64,000 nucleotides of DNA from Nematostella vectensis (GCF_932526225.1 NC_064040.1:15929994-15993993), one strand, 5' to 3'. Positions 37,858 to 49,856 are shown, counted from the first letter of the stretch. The notes: generated by a model not told the origin, from the letters alone. Numbers and translations: made by a program.

Positions 37858-37930
37858 TGTTTCCGCCCAGGCTCGAACTGGGGACCTTCTGCGTGTAAAG
37901 CAGACGTGATAACCACTACACTACGGAAAC
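37858..37930 (-). tRNA. tRNA-Val (TAC)
   Basis: Exact consensus copy in E1; partner 46207. Confidence 0.85.
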
Positions 37931-38334
37931 TTCACGATTATCTCTCCTATTAAATGTGGTGTCATTTGATGTCATCATATTGTACCCCTTCCGCAAAAAA
38001 AAAAATAACAAAATATTTCCTCCCAGGCTCCCTAATTAAATTCGGTTTTATTCGATGTCATCATATGGATGCACCAACGGCAAAAAATTTAAATAATGTT
38101 TCCGCCCAGGCTCGAACAGGGGACCTTCTGCGTGTTAGGCAGACGTGATAACCACTACACTACGGAAACTTCACTATTATCTCTCCTATTAAATGCGGTG
38201 TCATTTGATGTCATCATATTGTACCCCATCCGTAAAAAAAATATATATATATATTTCCGCCCAGGCTCCCTAATTAAATGCGGTTACATCCGATGTCATC
38301 ATATGGATGCACCAACGGCAAAAAATTAAAATAA

Positions 38335-38407
38335 TGTTTCCGCCCAGGCTCGAACTGGGGACCTTCTGCGTGTGAGGCAGACGTGATAACCACTACACTA
38401 CGGAAAC
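38335..38407 (-). tRNA. tRNA-Val (CAC)
   Basis: Exact consensus copy in block E1. Its E2 partner at 46684 differs inside the D-arm/anticodon-arm junction. Confidence 0.85.
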
Positions 38408-38488
38408 TTTACGATTATCTCTCCTATTAAATGCGGTGTCATTTGATGTCATCATATTGTACCCAATCCGCAAAAAAAAATAACAAAA

Positions 38489-38561
38489 TGTTTCCGCCCA
38501 GGCTCGAACTGGGGACCTTCTGCGTGTAAAGCAGACGTGATAACCACTACACTACGGAAAC
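38489..38561 (-). tRNA. tRNA-Val (TAC)
   Basis: Exact consensus copy in E1; partner 46838. Confidence 0.85.
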
Positions 38562-39256
38562 TTCACGATTTTCTCTCCTATTAAATGCGGTGTCATTTGA
38601 TGTCATCATATTGTACCCCATCCGCAAAAAAAAATAATAAAATGTTTCCGCCCAGGCTCGAACTGGGGACCTTGTGCGTGTTAGGCAGACGTGATAACCA
38701 CTACACTACGGACACTTCACGATTTTCTCTCCTATTAAATGCAGTGTCATTTGATGTCATCATATTGTACCCCATCCGCAAAAAAAAAATAACAAAACGT
38801 TTCCGCCCAGGCTCGAACAGGGGACATTTTGCGTGTGAGGCAGACGTGATAACCACTACACTACGAAAACTTCACGATTATCTCTCCTATTAAATGCGGT
38901 GTCATTTGATGTCATCATATTGTACCCCATCCGCAAAAAAAAATAATAAAATGTTTCCGCCCAGGCTTGAACTGGGGACCTTCTGCGTGTTAGGCAGACG
39001 TGATAACCACTACACTACGGAAACTTCACAATTTTCTCTCCTATTAAATTCGTTTTCATTCGATGTCATCATATCGATGCACCAACAGCAAAAAAAATTA
39101 AAAATGTCCTGGCGGGGCTCGAACTTGGGACCTTCTGCGTGTAAAGCAGACGTGATAACCACTGCACTACGGAAACTTCACGATTTTCTCTCCTATTAAA
39201 TGCGGTGTCATTTGATGTCATCATAATGTACCCCATCCGCAAAACCAATAATAAAA

Positions 39257-39329
39257 TGTTTCCGCCCAGGCTCGAACTGGGGACCTTCTGCGTGTTAGGC
39301 AGACGTGATAACCACTACACTACGGAAAC
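39257..39329 (-). tRNA. tRNA-Val (AAC)
   Basis: Exact consensus copy in E1; partner 47607. Confidence 0.85.
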
Positions 39330-39718
39330 TTCACAATTTTCTCTCCTATTAAATTCGTTTTCATTCGATGTCATCATATCGATACACCAACGGCAAAAAA
39401 AAATTTAAAAAATGTCCCGGCGGGGCTCGAACTTGAGACCTTCTGCGTGTGAAGCAAACTTGATAAAAACTACACTACAGAAACTTCACGATTAACTCTC
39501 CTATTAAATGCGGTTTTATTCGATGTCATCATATGGATGCACAAACGGCAAAAAAATTAAAATAATGTTCCGCCCAGGCTCGAACTGGGGACCTTCTGCG
39601 TGTAAAGCAGACGTGATAACCACTACACTACGGAAACTTCACGATTTTCTCTCCTATTAAATGCGGTGTCATTTGATGTCATCATATTGTACCCCATCCG
39701 CAAAAACAAATAATAAAA

Positions 39719-39791
39719 TGTTTCCGCCCAGGCTCGAACTGGGGACCTTCTGCGTGTTAGGCAGACGTGATAACCACTACACTACGGAAAC
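39719..39791 (-). tRNA. tRNA-Val (AAC)
   Basis: Exact consensus copy in E1, adjacent to another exact AAC gene at 39873; partner 48069. Confidence 0.85.
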
Positions 39792-39872
39792 TTCACGATT
39801 TTCTCTCCTATTAAATGCGGTGTCATTTGATGTCATCATATTGTACCCCATCCGCAAAAAAAAATAATAAAA

Positions 39873-39945
39873 TGTTTCCGCCCAGGCTCGAACTGGGGAC
39901 CTTCTGCGTGTTAGGCAGACGTGATAACCACTACACTACGGAAAC
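39873..39945 (-). tRNA. tRNA-Val (AAC)
   Basis: Exact consensus copy in E1; partner 48223. Confidence 0.85.
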
Positions 39946-40176
39946 TTCACAATTTTCTCTCCTATTAAATTCGTTTTCATTCGATGTCATCATATCGATG
40001 CATCAACGGCAAAGAAATTTAAAAAAATGTCCCGGCGGGGCTCGAACTTGGGACCTTCTTCGTGTAAAGCAGACGTGGTAAACACTACACTACGGAAACT
40101 TCACGACTTTCTCCCCTATTAAATGCGGTGTCATTTGACGTCATCATATTGTACCCCTTAGGCAAAAAAAAAACTT

Positions 40177-40249
40177 TGTTTCCGCCCAGGCTCGAACTGG
40201 GGACCTTCTGCGTGTTAGGCAGACGTGATAACCACTACACTACGGAAAC
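40177..40249 (-). tRNA. tRNA-Val (AAC)
   Basis: Exact consensus copy. The spacer on its 3' side carries a CTTTG insertion-like tract between gene and T-run, shared by 48527, 52054, 52511, 53672, 54129 and 56216, which defines a lineage. Confidence 0.85.
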
Positions 40250-40878
40250 TTCACGATTATCTCTCCTATTAAATGCGGTGTCATTTGATGTCATCATATT
40301 GTACCCCATCCTCAAAAAAAATAACAAAATGTATCCGCCGAGGCTCGAACTGGGGACCTTCTGCGTGTAAAGCAGACGTGATAACCACTACACTAAGGAA
40401 ACTTCACGATTTTCTCTCCTTTTAAATGCGGTGTCATTTGATGTCATCATATTGTACCCCATCCGCAAAAAAAAAAAATAACAAAATATTTCCTCCCAAG
40501 CTCCCTAATTAAATTCGGTTTTATTCGATGTCATCATATGGATGCACCAACGGCAAAAAATTTGAATAATGTTTCCGCCCAGGCTCGAACTGGGGACCTT
40601 CTGCGTGTTAGGCAGACGTGATAACCACTACACTACGGAGACTTCATGATTTTCCCTCCTATTAAATGCAGTGTCATTTGATGTCATCATATTGTACCCC
40701 ATCCGCAAAAAAAAAAATAACAAAATGTTTCCTCCCAGCCTCGAACTGGGGACCTTCTGCGTGTAAAGCAGACGTGATAACCACTGCACTACGGAAACTT
40801 CACGATTTTCTCTCCTATTAAATGCGGTGTCATTTGATGTCATCATATTGTACCCCATCCGCAAAAACAATAATAAAA

Positions 40879-40951
40879 TGTTTCCGCCCAGGCTCGAACT
40901 GGGGACCTTCTGCGTGTTAGGCAGACGTGATAACCACTACACTACGGAAAC
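40879..40951 (-). tRNA. tRNA-Val (AAC)
   Basis: Exact consensus copy in E2, partner of 32527. Confidence 0.85.
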
Positions 40952-43178
40952 TTCACAATTTTCTCTCCTATTAAATTCGTTTTCATTCGATGTCATCATA
41001 TCGATGCACCAACGGCAAAAACATTTAAAAAATGTCCCGGCGGGGCTCGAACTTGCGACCTTCTGCGTGTGAAGCAAACTTGATAAAAACTACACTACAG
41101 AAACTTCACGATTAACTCTTCTATAAATGCGATTTTGTTCAATGTCATCATATGGATGCACAAACGGCAAAAAAATTAAAATAATGTTTCAGCCCAGGCT
41201 AGAACTGGGGACCTTCTGCGTGTAAAGCAGACGTGATAACCACTACACTACGGAAACTTCACGATTTTCTCTCCTATTAAATGCGGTGTCATTTGATGTC
41301 ATCATATTGTACCCCATCCGCAAAAAAAATAATAAAATGTTTCCGCCCAGGCTCGAACTGGGGACCTTTTGCGTGTTAGGCAGACGTGATAACCCCTACA
41401 CTACGTAAACTTCACAATTTTCTCTCCTATTAAATTCGTTTTCATTCGATGTCATCATATCGATGCACCAACGGCAAAAAAATTTAAAAAATGTCCCGGC
41501 GGGGCTCGAACTTGGGACCTTCTGCGTGTAATCAGACGTGATAAACACTACACTACGGAAACTTCACGACTTTCTCCCCTATTAAATGCGGTGTCATTTG
41601 ACGTCATCATATTGTACCCCATAGGCAAAAAAAAATGTTTCCGCCCAGGCTCGAACTGGGGACCTTCTGCGTGTTAGGCTGACGTGATAACCACTACACT
41701 ACGGAAACTTCACAATTATCTCTCCTATTAAATGTGGTGTCATTTGATGTCATCATGTTTTACCCCATCCGCAAAAAAAGTAATAAAATGTTTACGCCCA
41801 GGCTCGAACTTGGGACCTTCTGCGTGTTAGGCAGACGTGATAACCCCTACACTACGTAAACTTCACAATTTTCTCTCCTATTAAATTCGTTTTCATTCGA
41901 TGTCATCATATCGATGCACCAACGGCAAAACAATTTAAAAAATGTCCCGGCGGGGCTCGAACTTCTGACCTTCTGCGTGTAAAGCAGACGTGATAAACAC
42001 TACACTACGGAAACTTCACGACTTTCTCCCCTATTAAATGCGGTGTCATTTGACGTCATCATATTGTACCCCATAGGCAAAAAAAAAAAATGTTTACGCC
42101 CAGGCTCGAACTGGCGACCTTCTGCGTGTTAGGCAGACGTGATAACTACTACACTACGGAAACTTCACAATTTTCTCTCCTAATAAATTCGTTTTCATTC
42201 GATGTCATCATATCGATGCACCAACAAACAAAAAATAAAAATGTCCCGGCGGAGCTCGAACTTGGGACCTATTCTGCGTGTGAAGCAAACTTGATAAAAA
42301 CTACACTACGGAAACTTCACGATTAACTCTCCTATTAAATGTGGTGTCATTTGATGTCATCATATTGTACCCCATCCGCAAAAAAAATAACAAAATATTT
42401 CCGCCAAGGCTCCTTAATTAAATGCGGTTTTATTCGATGTCATCATATGGATGCATCAACGGCAAAAAATTTAAATAATGTTTCCGCCCAGGCTCGAACT
42501 GGGGACCTTCTGCGTGTTAGGCAGACGTGATAACCACTACACTACGGAGACTTCATGATTTTCCCTCGTATTAAATGCAGTGTCATTTGATGTCATCATA
42601 TTGTACCCCATCCGCAAAAAAAAAAATAACAAAACTTTTCCGCCCAGGCTCGAACTGGGGACCTTCTGTGTGTAAAGAAGACGTGATAACCACTACACTA
42701 CGGAAACTTCACGATTATCTCTCCTATTAAATGCGGTGTCATTTGATGTCATCATATTGTACCCCATCCGCAAAAAAAATATATATATATTCCCGCCCAG
42801 GCTCCCTAATTAAATGCGGTTGCATTCGATGTCATCATATGGATGCACCAACGGCAAAAAATTAAAATAATGTTTCCGCCCAGGCTCGAACAGGGGACCT
42901 TCTGCGTGTGATGCAGACGTGATAACCACTACACTACGGAAACTTCACGATTATCTCTCCTATTAAATGCGGTGTCATTTGATGTCATCATATTGTACCC
43001 CATCCGCAAAAAAATATAACAAAATGTTTCCTCCCAGCCTCGAACTGGGGACCTTCTGCGTGTAAAGCAGACGTGATAACCACTGCACTACGGAAACTTC
43101 ACGATTTTCTCTCCTATTAAATGCGGTGTCATTTGATGTCATCATATTGTACACCATCCGCAAAAAAAAATAACAAAA

Positions 43179-43251
43179 CTTTTCCGCCTAGGCTCGAACT
43201 GGGGACCTTCTGCGTTTAAAGTAGACGTGATAACCACTACACTACGGAAAC
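43179..43251 (-). pseudogene. Val-bodied tRNA relic with TAA anticodon
   Basis: E2 partner of 34829, same changes. Confidence 0.6.
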
Positions 43252-43416
43252 TTCACGATTATCTCTCCTATTAAATGCGGTGTCATTTGATGTCATCATA
43301 TTGTACCCCATCCGCAAAAAAAAAATAACAAAATACTTCCGCCAAGGCTCCCTAATTAAATGCGGTTTTATTCGATGTCATCATATGGATGCACCAACGG
43401 CAAAAAATTTAAATAA

Positions 43417-43489
43417 TGTTTCCGCCCAGGCTCGAACTGGGGACCTTCTGCGTGTGAGGCAGACGTGATAACCACTACACTACGGAAAC
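43417..43489 (-). tRNA. tRNA-Val (CAC)
   Basis: Exact consensus copy in block E2, partner of 35067. Confidence 0.85.
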
Positions 43490-46051
43490 TTCACGATTTT
43501 CTCTCCTTTTAAATGCGGTGTCATTTGATGTCATCATATTGTACCCCATCCGCAAAAAAAAATAACAAAATGTTTCCGCTCAGGCTCGAACTGGGGACCT
43601 TCTGCGTGTTAGGCAGACGTGATAACCACTACACTACGGAAACTTCACGATTTTCTCTCCTATTAAATGCGGTGTCATTTGATGTCATCATATTGTACCC
43701 CATCCGCAAAAAAAATAATAAAATGTTTCCGCCCAGGCTCGAACTGGGGACCTTATGCGTGTTAGGCAGACGTGATAACTACTACACTACGGAAACTTCA
43801 CAATTTTCTCTCCTAATAAATTCGTTTTCATTCGATGCCATCATATCGATGCACCAACGGCAAAAAAAATTAAAAAATGTCCCGGCGGAGCTCGAACTTG
43901 GGACCTATTCTGCGTGTGAAGCAAACTTGATAAAAACTACACTACGGAAACTTCACGATTAACTCTCCTATTAAATGTGGTGTCATTTGATGTCATCATA
44001 TTGTACCCCATTTGCAAAAAAAAATAACAAAATACTTCCGCCAAGGCTCCCTAATTAAATGCGGTTTTATTCGATGTCATCATATGGATGCACCAACGGC
44101 AAAAAATTTAAATAATGTTTTCGCCCAGGCTCGAACTGGGGACCTTCTGCGTGTGAGGCAGACGTGATAACCACTACACTACGGAAACTTCACGATTATC
44201 TCTCCTATTAAATGCTGTGTCATTTGATGTCATCATATTGTACACCATCCGCAAAAAAAATAACAAAATATTTCCTCCCAAGCTACCTAATTAAATTCGG
44301 TTTTACTCGATGTCATCATATGGATGCACCAACGCCAAAAAAATTTAAATAATGTTTCCGCCCAGGCTCGAACTTGGGACCTTCTGCGTGTAAAGCAGAC
44401 GTGATAACCACTACACTACGGAAACTTCACGATTATCTCTCCTATTAAATGCAGTGTCATTTGATGTCATCATATTGTACCCCATCCGCAAAAAAAAAAT
44501 ATATATATATATATATTCCCGCCCAGGCTCCCTAATTAAATGCGGTTGCATTCGATGTCATCATATGGATGCACCAACGGCAAAAAATTAAAATAATGTT
44601 TCCGCCCAGGCTCGAACAGGGGACCTTCTGCGTGTTAGGCAGACGTGATAACCACTACACTACGGAAACTTCACAATTTTCTCTCCTGATAAATTCGTTT
44701 TTATTCGATGTCATCATATCGATGCACCAACGGCAAAAAAAAAATAAAAAATGTCCCGGCGGAGCTCGAACTTGGTACCTATTCTTCGTGTGAAGCAAAC
44801 TTGATAAAATCTACACTACGGAAACTTCACGATTAACTCTCCTATTAAATGTGGTGTCATTTGATGTCATCATATTGTACCCCATCCGCAAAAAAAATAA
44901 CAAAATACTTCCGCCAAAGCTCCCTAATTAAATGCGGTTTTATTCGATGTCATAATATGGATGCACCAACGGCAAAAAAATTAAATAATGTTTCCGCCCA
45001 GGCTCGAACTGAGGACCTTCTGCGTGTGAGGCAGACGTGATAACCACTACACTACGGAAACTTCACGATTATCTCTCCTATTAAATGCGGTGTCATTTGA
45101 TGTCATCATATTGTACCCCATCCGCAAAAAAAAATAACAAAATGTTTCCGCCCAGGCTCGAACTGGGGAACTTCTGCGTGTAAAGCAGACGTGATAACCA
45201 CTAGACTACGGAAACTTCACGATTTCCTCTCCTATTAAATGCGGTGTCATTTGATGTCATCATATTGTACACCATCCGCAAAAAAATAACAAAATATTTC
45301 CTCCCAAGCTACCTAATTAAATTCGGTTTTATTCGATGTCATCATATGGATGCACCAACGCCAAAAAAAATTAAATAATGTTTCCGCCCAGGCTCGAACT
45401 TGGGACCTTCTGCGTGTAAAGCAGACGTGATAACCACTACACAACGGAAACTTCACGACTTTCTCCCCTATTAAATGCGGTGTCATTTGACGTCATCATA
45501 TTGTACCCCATAGGCAAAAAAAAATCTTTCCGCACAGGCTCGAACTGGGGACCTTCTCCGTGTTAGGCAGACGTGATAACCACTACACTACGGAAACTTC
45601 ACGATTTTCTCTCCTATTAAATGCGGTGTCATTTGATGTCATCATATTGTACACCATCCTCAAAAACAAAATAACAAATTTTTTCCGCCTAGGCTCGAAC
45701 TGGGGACCTTCTGGGTGTAAAGCAGACGTGATAACCACTACACTAAGGAAACTTCACGATTTTCTCTCCTTTTAAATGCGGTGTTGTACCCCATCCGCAA
45801 AAAAAAATAACAAAATGTTTCCGCCCAGGCTCGAACTGGGGACCTTCTGCGTGTAAAGCAGACGTAATAACCACTACACTACGGAAACTTCACGATTAAC
45901 TCTCCTATTAAATGTGGTGTCATTTGATGTCATCATATTGTACCCCATCCGCAAAAAAAATAACAAAATATTTCCTCCCAGGCTCCCTAATTAAATTCGG
46001 TTTTATTCGATGTCATCATATGAATGCACCAACGGCAAAAAATTTAAATAA

Positions 46052-46124
46052 TGTTTCCGCCCAGGCTCGAACTGGGGACCTTCTGCGTGTTAGGCAGACG
46101 TGATAACCACTACACTACGGAAAC
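46052..46124 (-). tRNA. tRNA-Val (AAC)
   Basis: Exact consensus copy in E2. Its E1 partner at 37703 has an altered T-stem (AACAGG on the plus strand), so one of the pair changed after duplication. Confidence 0.85.
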
Positions 46125-46206
46125 TTCACGATTATCTCTCCTATTAAATGCGGTGTCATTTGATGTCATCATATTGTACCCCATCCGCAAAAAAAAAATA
46201 ACAAAA

Positions 46207-46279
46207 TGTTTCCGCCCAGGCTCGAACTGGGGACCTTCTGCGTGTAAAGCAGACGTGATAACCACTACACTACGGAAAC
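46207..46279 (-). tRNA. tRNA-Val (TAC)
   Basis: Exact consensus copy in E2, partner of 37858. Confidence 0.85.
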
Positions 46280-46837
46280 TTCACGATTATCTCTCCTATT
46301 AAATGTGGTGTCATTTGATGTCATCATATTGTACCCCTTCCGCAAAAAAAAAAATAACAAAATATTTCCTCCCAGGCTCCCTAATTAAATTCGGTTTTAT
46401 TCGATGTCATCATATGGATGCACCAACGGCAAAAAATTTAAATAATGTTTCCGCCCAGGCTCGAACAGGGGACCTTCTGCGTGTTAGGCAGACGTGATAA
46501 CCACTACACTACGGAAACTTCACTATTATCTCTCCTATTAAATGCGGTGTCATTTGATGTCATCATATTGTACCCCATCCGTAAAAAAAAAATATATATA
46601 TATTTCCGCCCAGGCTCCCTAATTAAATGCGGTTACATCCGATGTCATCATATGGATGCACCAACGGCAAAAAATTAAAATAATGTTTCCGCCCAGGCTC
46701 GAACTGGGGACCTTCTGCGTGTGAGGCAGACTTGATAACCACTACACTACGGAAACTTTACGATTATCTCTCCTATTAAATGCGGTGTCATTTGATGTCA
46801 TCATATTGTACCCAATCCGCAAAAAAAAATAACAAAA

Positions 46838-46910
46838 TGTTTCCGCCCAGGCTCGAACTGGGGACCTTCTGCGTGTAAAGCAGACGTGATAACCACTACA
46901 CTACGGAAAC
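46838..46910 (-). tRNA. tRNA-Val (TAC)
   Basis: Exact consensus copy in E2, partner of 38489. Confidence 0.85.
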
Positions 46911-47606
46911 TTCACGATTTTCTCTCCTATTAAATGCGGTGTCATTTGATGTCATCATATTGTACCCCATCCGCAAAAAAAAATAATAAAATGTTTCCGC
47001 CCAGGCTCGAACTGGGGACCTTGTGCGTGTTAGGCAGACGTGATAACCACTACACTACGGACACTTCACGATTTTCTCTCCTATTAAATGCAGTGTCATT
47101 TGATGTCATCATATTGTACCCCATCCGCAAAAAAAAAATAACAAAACGTTTCCGCCCAGGCTCGAACAGGGGACATTTTGCGTGTGAGGCAGACGTGATA
47201 ACCACTACACTACGAAAACTTCACGATTATCTCTCCTATTAAATGCGGTGTCATTTGATGTCATCATATTGTACCCCATCCGCAAAAAAAAATAATAAAA
47301 TGTTTCCGCCCAGGCTTGAACTGGGGACCTTCTGCGTGTTAGGCAGACGTGATAACCACTACACTACGGAAACTTCACAATTTTCTCTCCTATTAAATTC
47401 GTTTTCATTCGATGTCATCATATCGATGCACCAACAGCAAAAAAAATTAAAAAATGTCCTGGCGGGGCTCGAACTTGGGACCTTCTGCGTGTAAAGCAGA
47501 CGTGATAACCACTGCACTACGGAAACTTCACGATTTTCTCTCCTATTAAATGCGGTGTCATTTGATGTCATCATAATGTACCCCATCCGCAAAACCAATA
47601 ATAAAA

Positions 47607-47679
47607 TGTTTCCGCCCAGGCTCGAACTGGGGACCTTCTGCGTGTTAGGCAGACGTGATAACCACTACACTACGGAAAC
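47607..47679 (-). tRNA. tRNA-Val (AAC)
   Basis: Exact consensus copy in E2, partner of 39257. Confidence 0.85.
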
Positions 47680-48068
47680 TTCACAATTTTCTCTCCTATT
47701 AAATTCGTTTTCATTCGATGTCATCATATCGATACACCAACGGCAAAAAAAAATTTAAAAAATGTCCCGGCGGGGCTCGAACTTGAGACCTTCTGCGTGT
47801 GAAGCAAACTTGATAAAAACTACACTACAGAAACTTCACGATTAACTCTCCTATTAAATGCGGTTTTATTCGATGTCATCATATGGATGCACAAACGGCA
47901 AAAAAATTAAAATAATGTTCCGCCCAGGCTCGAACTGGGGACCTTCTGCGTGTAAAGCAGACGTGATAACCACTACACTACGGAAACTTCACGATTTTCT
48001 CTCCTATTAAATGCGGTGTCATTTGATGTCATCATATTGTACCCCATCCGCAAAAAAAAATAATAAAA

Positions 48069-48141
48069 TGTTTCCGCCCAGGCTCGAACTGGGGACCTTC
48101 TGCGTGTTAGGCAGACGTGATAACCACTACACTACGGAAAC
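48069..48141 (-). tRNA. tRNA-Val (AAC)
   Basis: Exact consensus copy in E2, partner of 39719. Confidence 0.85.
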
Positions 48142-48222
48142 TTCACGATTTTCTCTCCTATTAAATGCGGTGTCATTTGATGTCATCATATTGTACCCCA
48201 TCCGCAAAAAAAAATAATAAAA

Positions 48223-48295
48223 TGTTTCCGCCCAGGCTCGAACTGGGGACCTTCTGCGTGTTAGGCAGACGTGATAACCACTACACTACGGAAAC
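48223..48295 (-). tRNA. tRNA-Val (AAC)
   Basis: Exact consensus copy in E2, partner of 39873. Confidence 0.85.
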
Positions 48296-48526
48296 TTCAC
48301 AATTTTCTCTCCTATTAAATTCGTTTTCATTCGATGTCATCATATCGATGCATCAACGGCAAAGAAATTTAAAAAAATGTCCCGGCGGGGCTCGAACTTG
48401 GGACCTTCTTCGTGTAAAGCAGACGTGGTAAACACTACACTACGGAAACTTCACGACTTTCTCCCCTATTAAATGCGGTGTCATTTGACGTCATCATATT
48501 GTACCCCTTAGGCAAAAAAAAAACTT

Positions 48527-48599
48527 TGTTTCCGCCCAGGCTCGAACTGGGGACCTTCTGCGTGTTAGGCAGACGTGATAACCACTACACTACGGAAAC
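48527..48599 (-). tRNA. tRNA-Val (AAC)
   Basis: Exact consensus copy in E2, partner of 40177, close to the edge of the non-tRNA block. Confidence 0.85.
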
Positions 48600-49138
48600 T
48601 TCACGATTATCTCTCCTATTAAATGCGGTGTCATTTGATGTCATCATATTGTACCCCATCCGCAAAAAAAAATAACAAAATATTTCCGCCCAGGCTCGAA
48701 CTGGGGACCTTCTGCGTGTAAAGCAGACGTGATAACCACTACACTACGGAAACTTCACGATTATCTCTCCTATTAAATGTGGTGTCATTTGATGTCATCA
48801 TATTGTAACCCTTCCGCAAAAAAAAAAATAACAAAATATATGCTTAGACTACGGTCTTAAACTCCACGCTCCCGTAACGCGAAAGCCTTTCGAGGATTCT
48901 CCCACAATTGATCTAGGTAGCCGGACTTTTTTGTACCAGTCCACATACCAATATAAATTTGCAGACAAGTCGAGGGAATGCAAAAATCTTCCTGATACAA
49001 ATATCTGTCTATTTTTGCTTCCTATGGTTTAACAATAGCGCTACCACGCGACCGTGTCACCGACAATAGGCCTTTTGTTTTCAAAAGATAGCCTACCTTA
49101 AAATGACGCGGATCGAAATAGTGTAAAACGCTAGATAG

Positions 49139-49143
49139 CCAAT
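49139..49143 (+). promoter_or_regulatory. CCAAT box
   Basis: GCCAATCA about 45 bases before the TATA box at 49186, the usual order and spacing of a Pol II promoter. Confidence 0.45.
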
Positions 49144-49185
49144 CACCGACTAGTCACTTCAATTAAAGATTCGTCCGACCTCTGA

Positions 49186-49193
49186 TATATAAA
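49186..49193 (+). promoter_or_regulatory. TATA box (TATATAAA)
   Basis: Good TATA match followed by a GC-rich stretch (ACGGGCCCGT). A start would fall near 49215-49225, about 50 bases before the hammerhead-like motif. Confidence 0.5.
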
Positions 49194-49260
49194 CGGGCCC
49201 GTGACTTCATGTCTCAATCCGCTAATCGAGCATACTTTACGAAGTCCTCATTAGCAACCT

Positions 49261-49321
49261 AGCGAAAAACAACTGACGAAGGTCTCTTCATTAAGAGTCC
49301 GAAACCGGTCTTGTAAACGCT
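49261..49321 (+). ncRNA. Hammerhead-ribozyme-like motif
   Basis: The elements come in the order of a type I hammerhead. Stem I: ACAA (49269-49272) with TTGT (49311-49314), and AGCG (49261-49264) with CGCT (49318-49321), around an A-rich internal loop. Core CTGACGA is at 49273-49279. Stem II spans 49281-49300 with a CATT loop. Core GAAA is at 49301-49304. Stem III is very short (2 bp plus CG loop). The cleavage triplet GTC ends at 49310. Very short stem III is typical of retroelement-borne hammerheads. The junction of core and stem II is not standard and stem II holds a T-T mismatch, so activity is doubtful. Confidence 0.5.
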
Positions 49322-49787
49322 ATAACCGCCCGCCGATTTTTCATCAAACGATGACATCGAAAGGCACCTTAGACGAGATGAGCGAGCCCTCTCTCAGAAA
49401 AAGCCAGATTTAGCCAAAGTGCACTTTGAATTCTACGAGTTACAGTGGCGATTCTCGGCAGCCTCAAATCTTCCTGTTTGATTTTAAGAAATCTATTAAA
49501 ACAGGAGTGAGCTGCACTGCAGATATGTCCTAAATAACTCTAAGAAACTTTACATGCACAAAGAAAGCGCTTATGTCAGGTCGAGCAACGCTCCTATAGA
49601 CGTGAAACATTAAAGAACGACAAATCCCACCACAAAGACATATAATATGTCACCTAAGGTTTTTGTCACCTCATAAACCACGTCTAGCGTATATCGTCCT
49701 CCGTAGATCCATTTCTGCGGCATATGACGCTCAAGCAAAAGTGTAATCTCAAAGACACTACGCACTTTATTTACTTCATCAGAAGTC

Positions 49788-49795
49788 TATAAAAG
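49788..49795 (+). promoter_or_regulatory. Second TATA box (TATAAAAG)
   Basis: TCTATAAAAGGGCG is a strong TATA-type match about 600 bases after the first. It is followed by the palindrome at 49839-49856. No open frame of note follows. Confidence 0.4.
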
Positions 49796-49838
49796 GGCGA
49801 AAGATTCATTGATTTAAATATCTTTGATGTCCATAGCT

Positions 49839-49856
49839 TACTGAAACTTTTCAGTA
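49839..49856. other. 18-base inverted repeat
   Basis: TACTGAAA-CT-TTTCAGTA, eight pairs around two bases; a possible protein site or small hairpin 44-61 bases after the second TATA box. Confidence 0.5.

Larger units (their letters stand above)
32111..40460 (-). repeat. Block E1: first copy of an 8.35-kb tandem duplication, 48 tRNA units
   Basis: AAC: 32218, 32527, 32986, 33286, 33439, 33741, 34129, 35221, 35374, 36248, 37176, 37703, 38097, 38643, 38952, 39257, 39719, 39873, 40177. CAC: 34521, 35067, 35766, 36640, 38335, 38798; class B CAC 32681, 33892, 35528, 36403, 39413. TAC: 32374, 32833, 34285, 34675, 36003, 36794, 37030, 37330, 37467, 37858, 38489, 39566, 40330; class B TAC 33140, 33593, 39105, 40028. 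TAA: 34829. T-arm relics near 32133, 34046, 34437, 34984, 35682, 35918, 36163, 36558, 36946, 37620, 38014, 38251. AAC genes are the commonest type here. Some class B CAC copies (33892, 35528, 36403) carry two extra bases. Confidence 0.92.
1..48838 (-). repeat. Tandem array of tRNA-Val genes, left part
   Basis: Head-to-tail array of 279 tRNA-like units, all on the minus strand. The unit is a 73-nt tRNA body plus a spacer of about 80 bp (pitch 150-155 bp, or about 235 bp where a short relic unit lies between). Five spacer variants share the core TCATCATAT and end in an A-run, which is the T-run Pol III stop of the gene. Read on the minus strand, each unit runs TATA-like tract, tRNA, T-run, conserved dyad, next gene. 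Units are regrouped into larger repeats of 2.2-8.4 kb (blocks A-E). The whole behaves like satellite DNA built from tRNA genes. How many copies are transcribed cannot be seen from sequence. Confidence 0.95.
40461..48838 (-). repeat. Block E2: second copy of the 8.35-kb duplication, 48 tRNA units
   Basis: AAC: 40570, 40879, 41338, 41636, 41789, 42091, 42479, 43571, 43724, 44597, 45525, 46052, 46446, 46992, 47301, 47607, 48069, 48223, 48527. CAC: 42871, 43417, 44116, 44989, 46684, 47147; class B CAC 41033, 42242, 43878, 44752, 47763. TAC: 40726, 41185, 42635, 43025, 44353, 45143, 45379, 45679, 45816, 46207, 46838, 47916, 48681; class B TAC 41492, 41943, 47455, 48378. TAA: 43179. Every unit has a partner in E1 at offset 8349-8352 with only rare single-base differences. 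The copy ends where the non-tRNA block begins. Confidence 0.92.

Noticed and set aside
1-48838. CRISPR array (regular repeats and spacers)
   Set aside because: The repeats are 73-bp tRNA bodies with a Pol III stop, and the intervening sequence is itself repeated rather than unique.
49261-49345. Further tRNA or 5S rRNA gene in the non-tRNA block
   Set aside because: A box-B-like string (GAGTCCGAAACC) occurs at 49295-49306, but no cloverleaf or T-stop fits; the hammerhead reading explains the pairing better.
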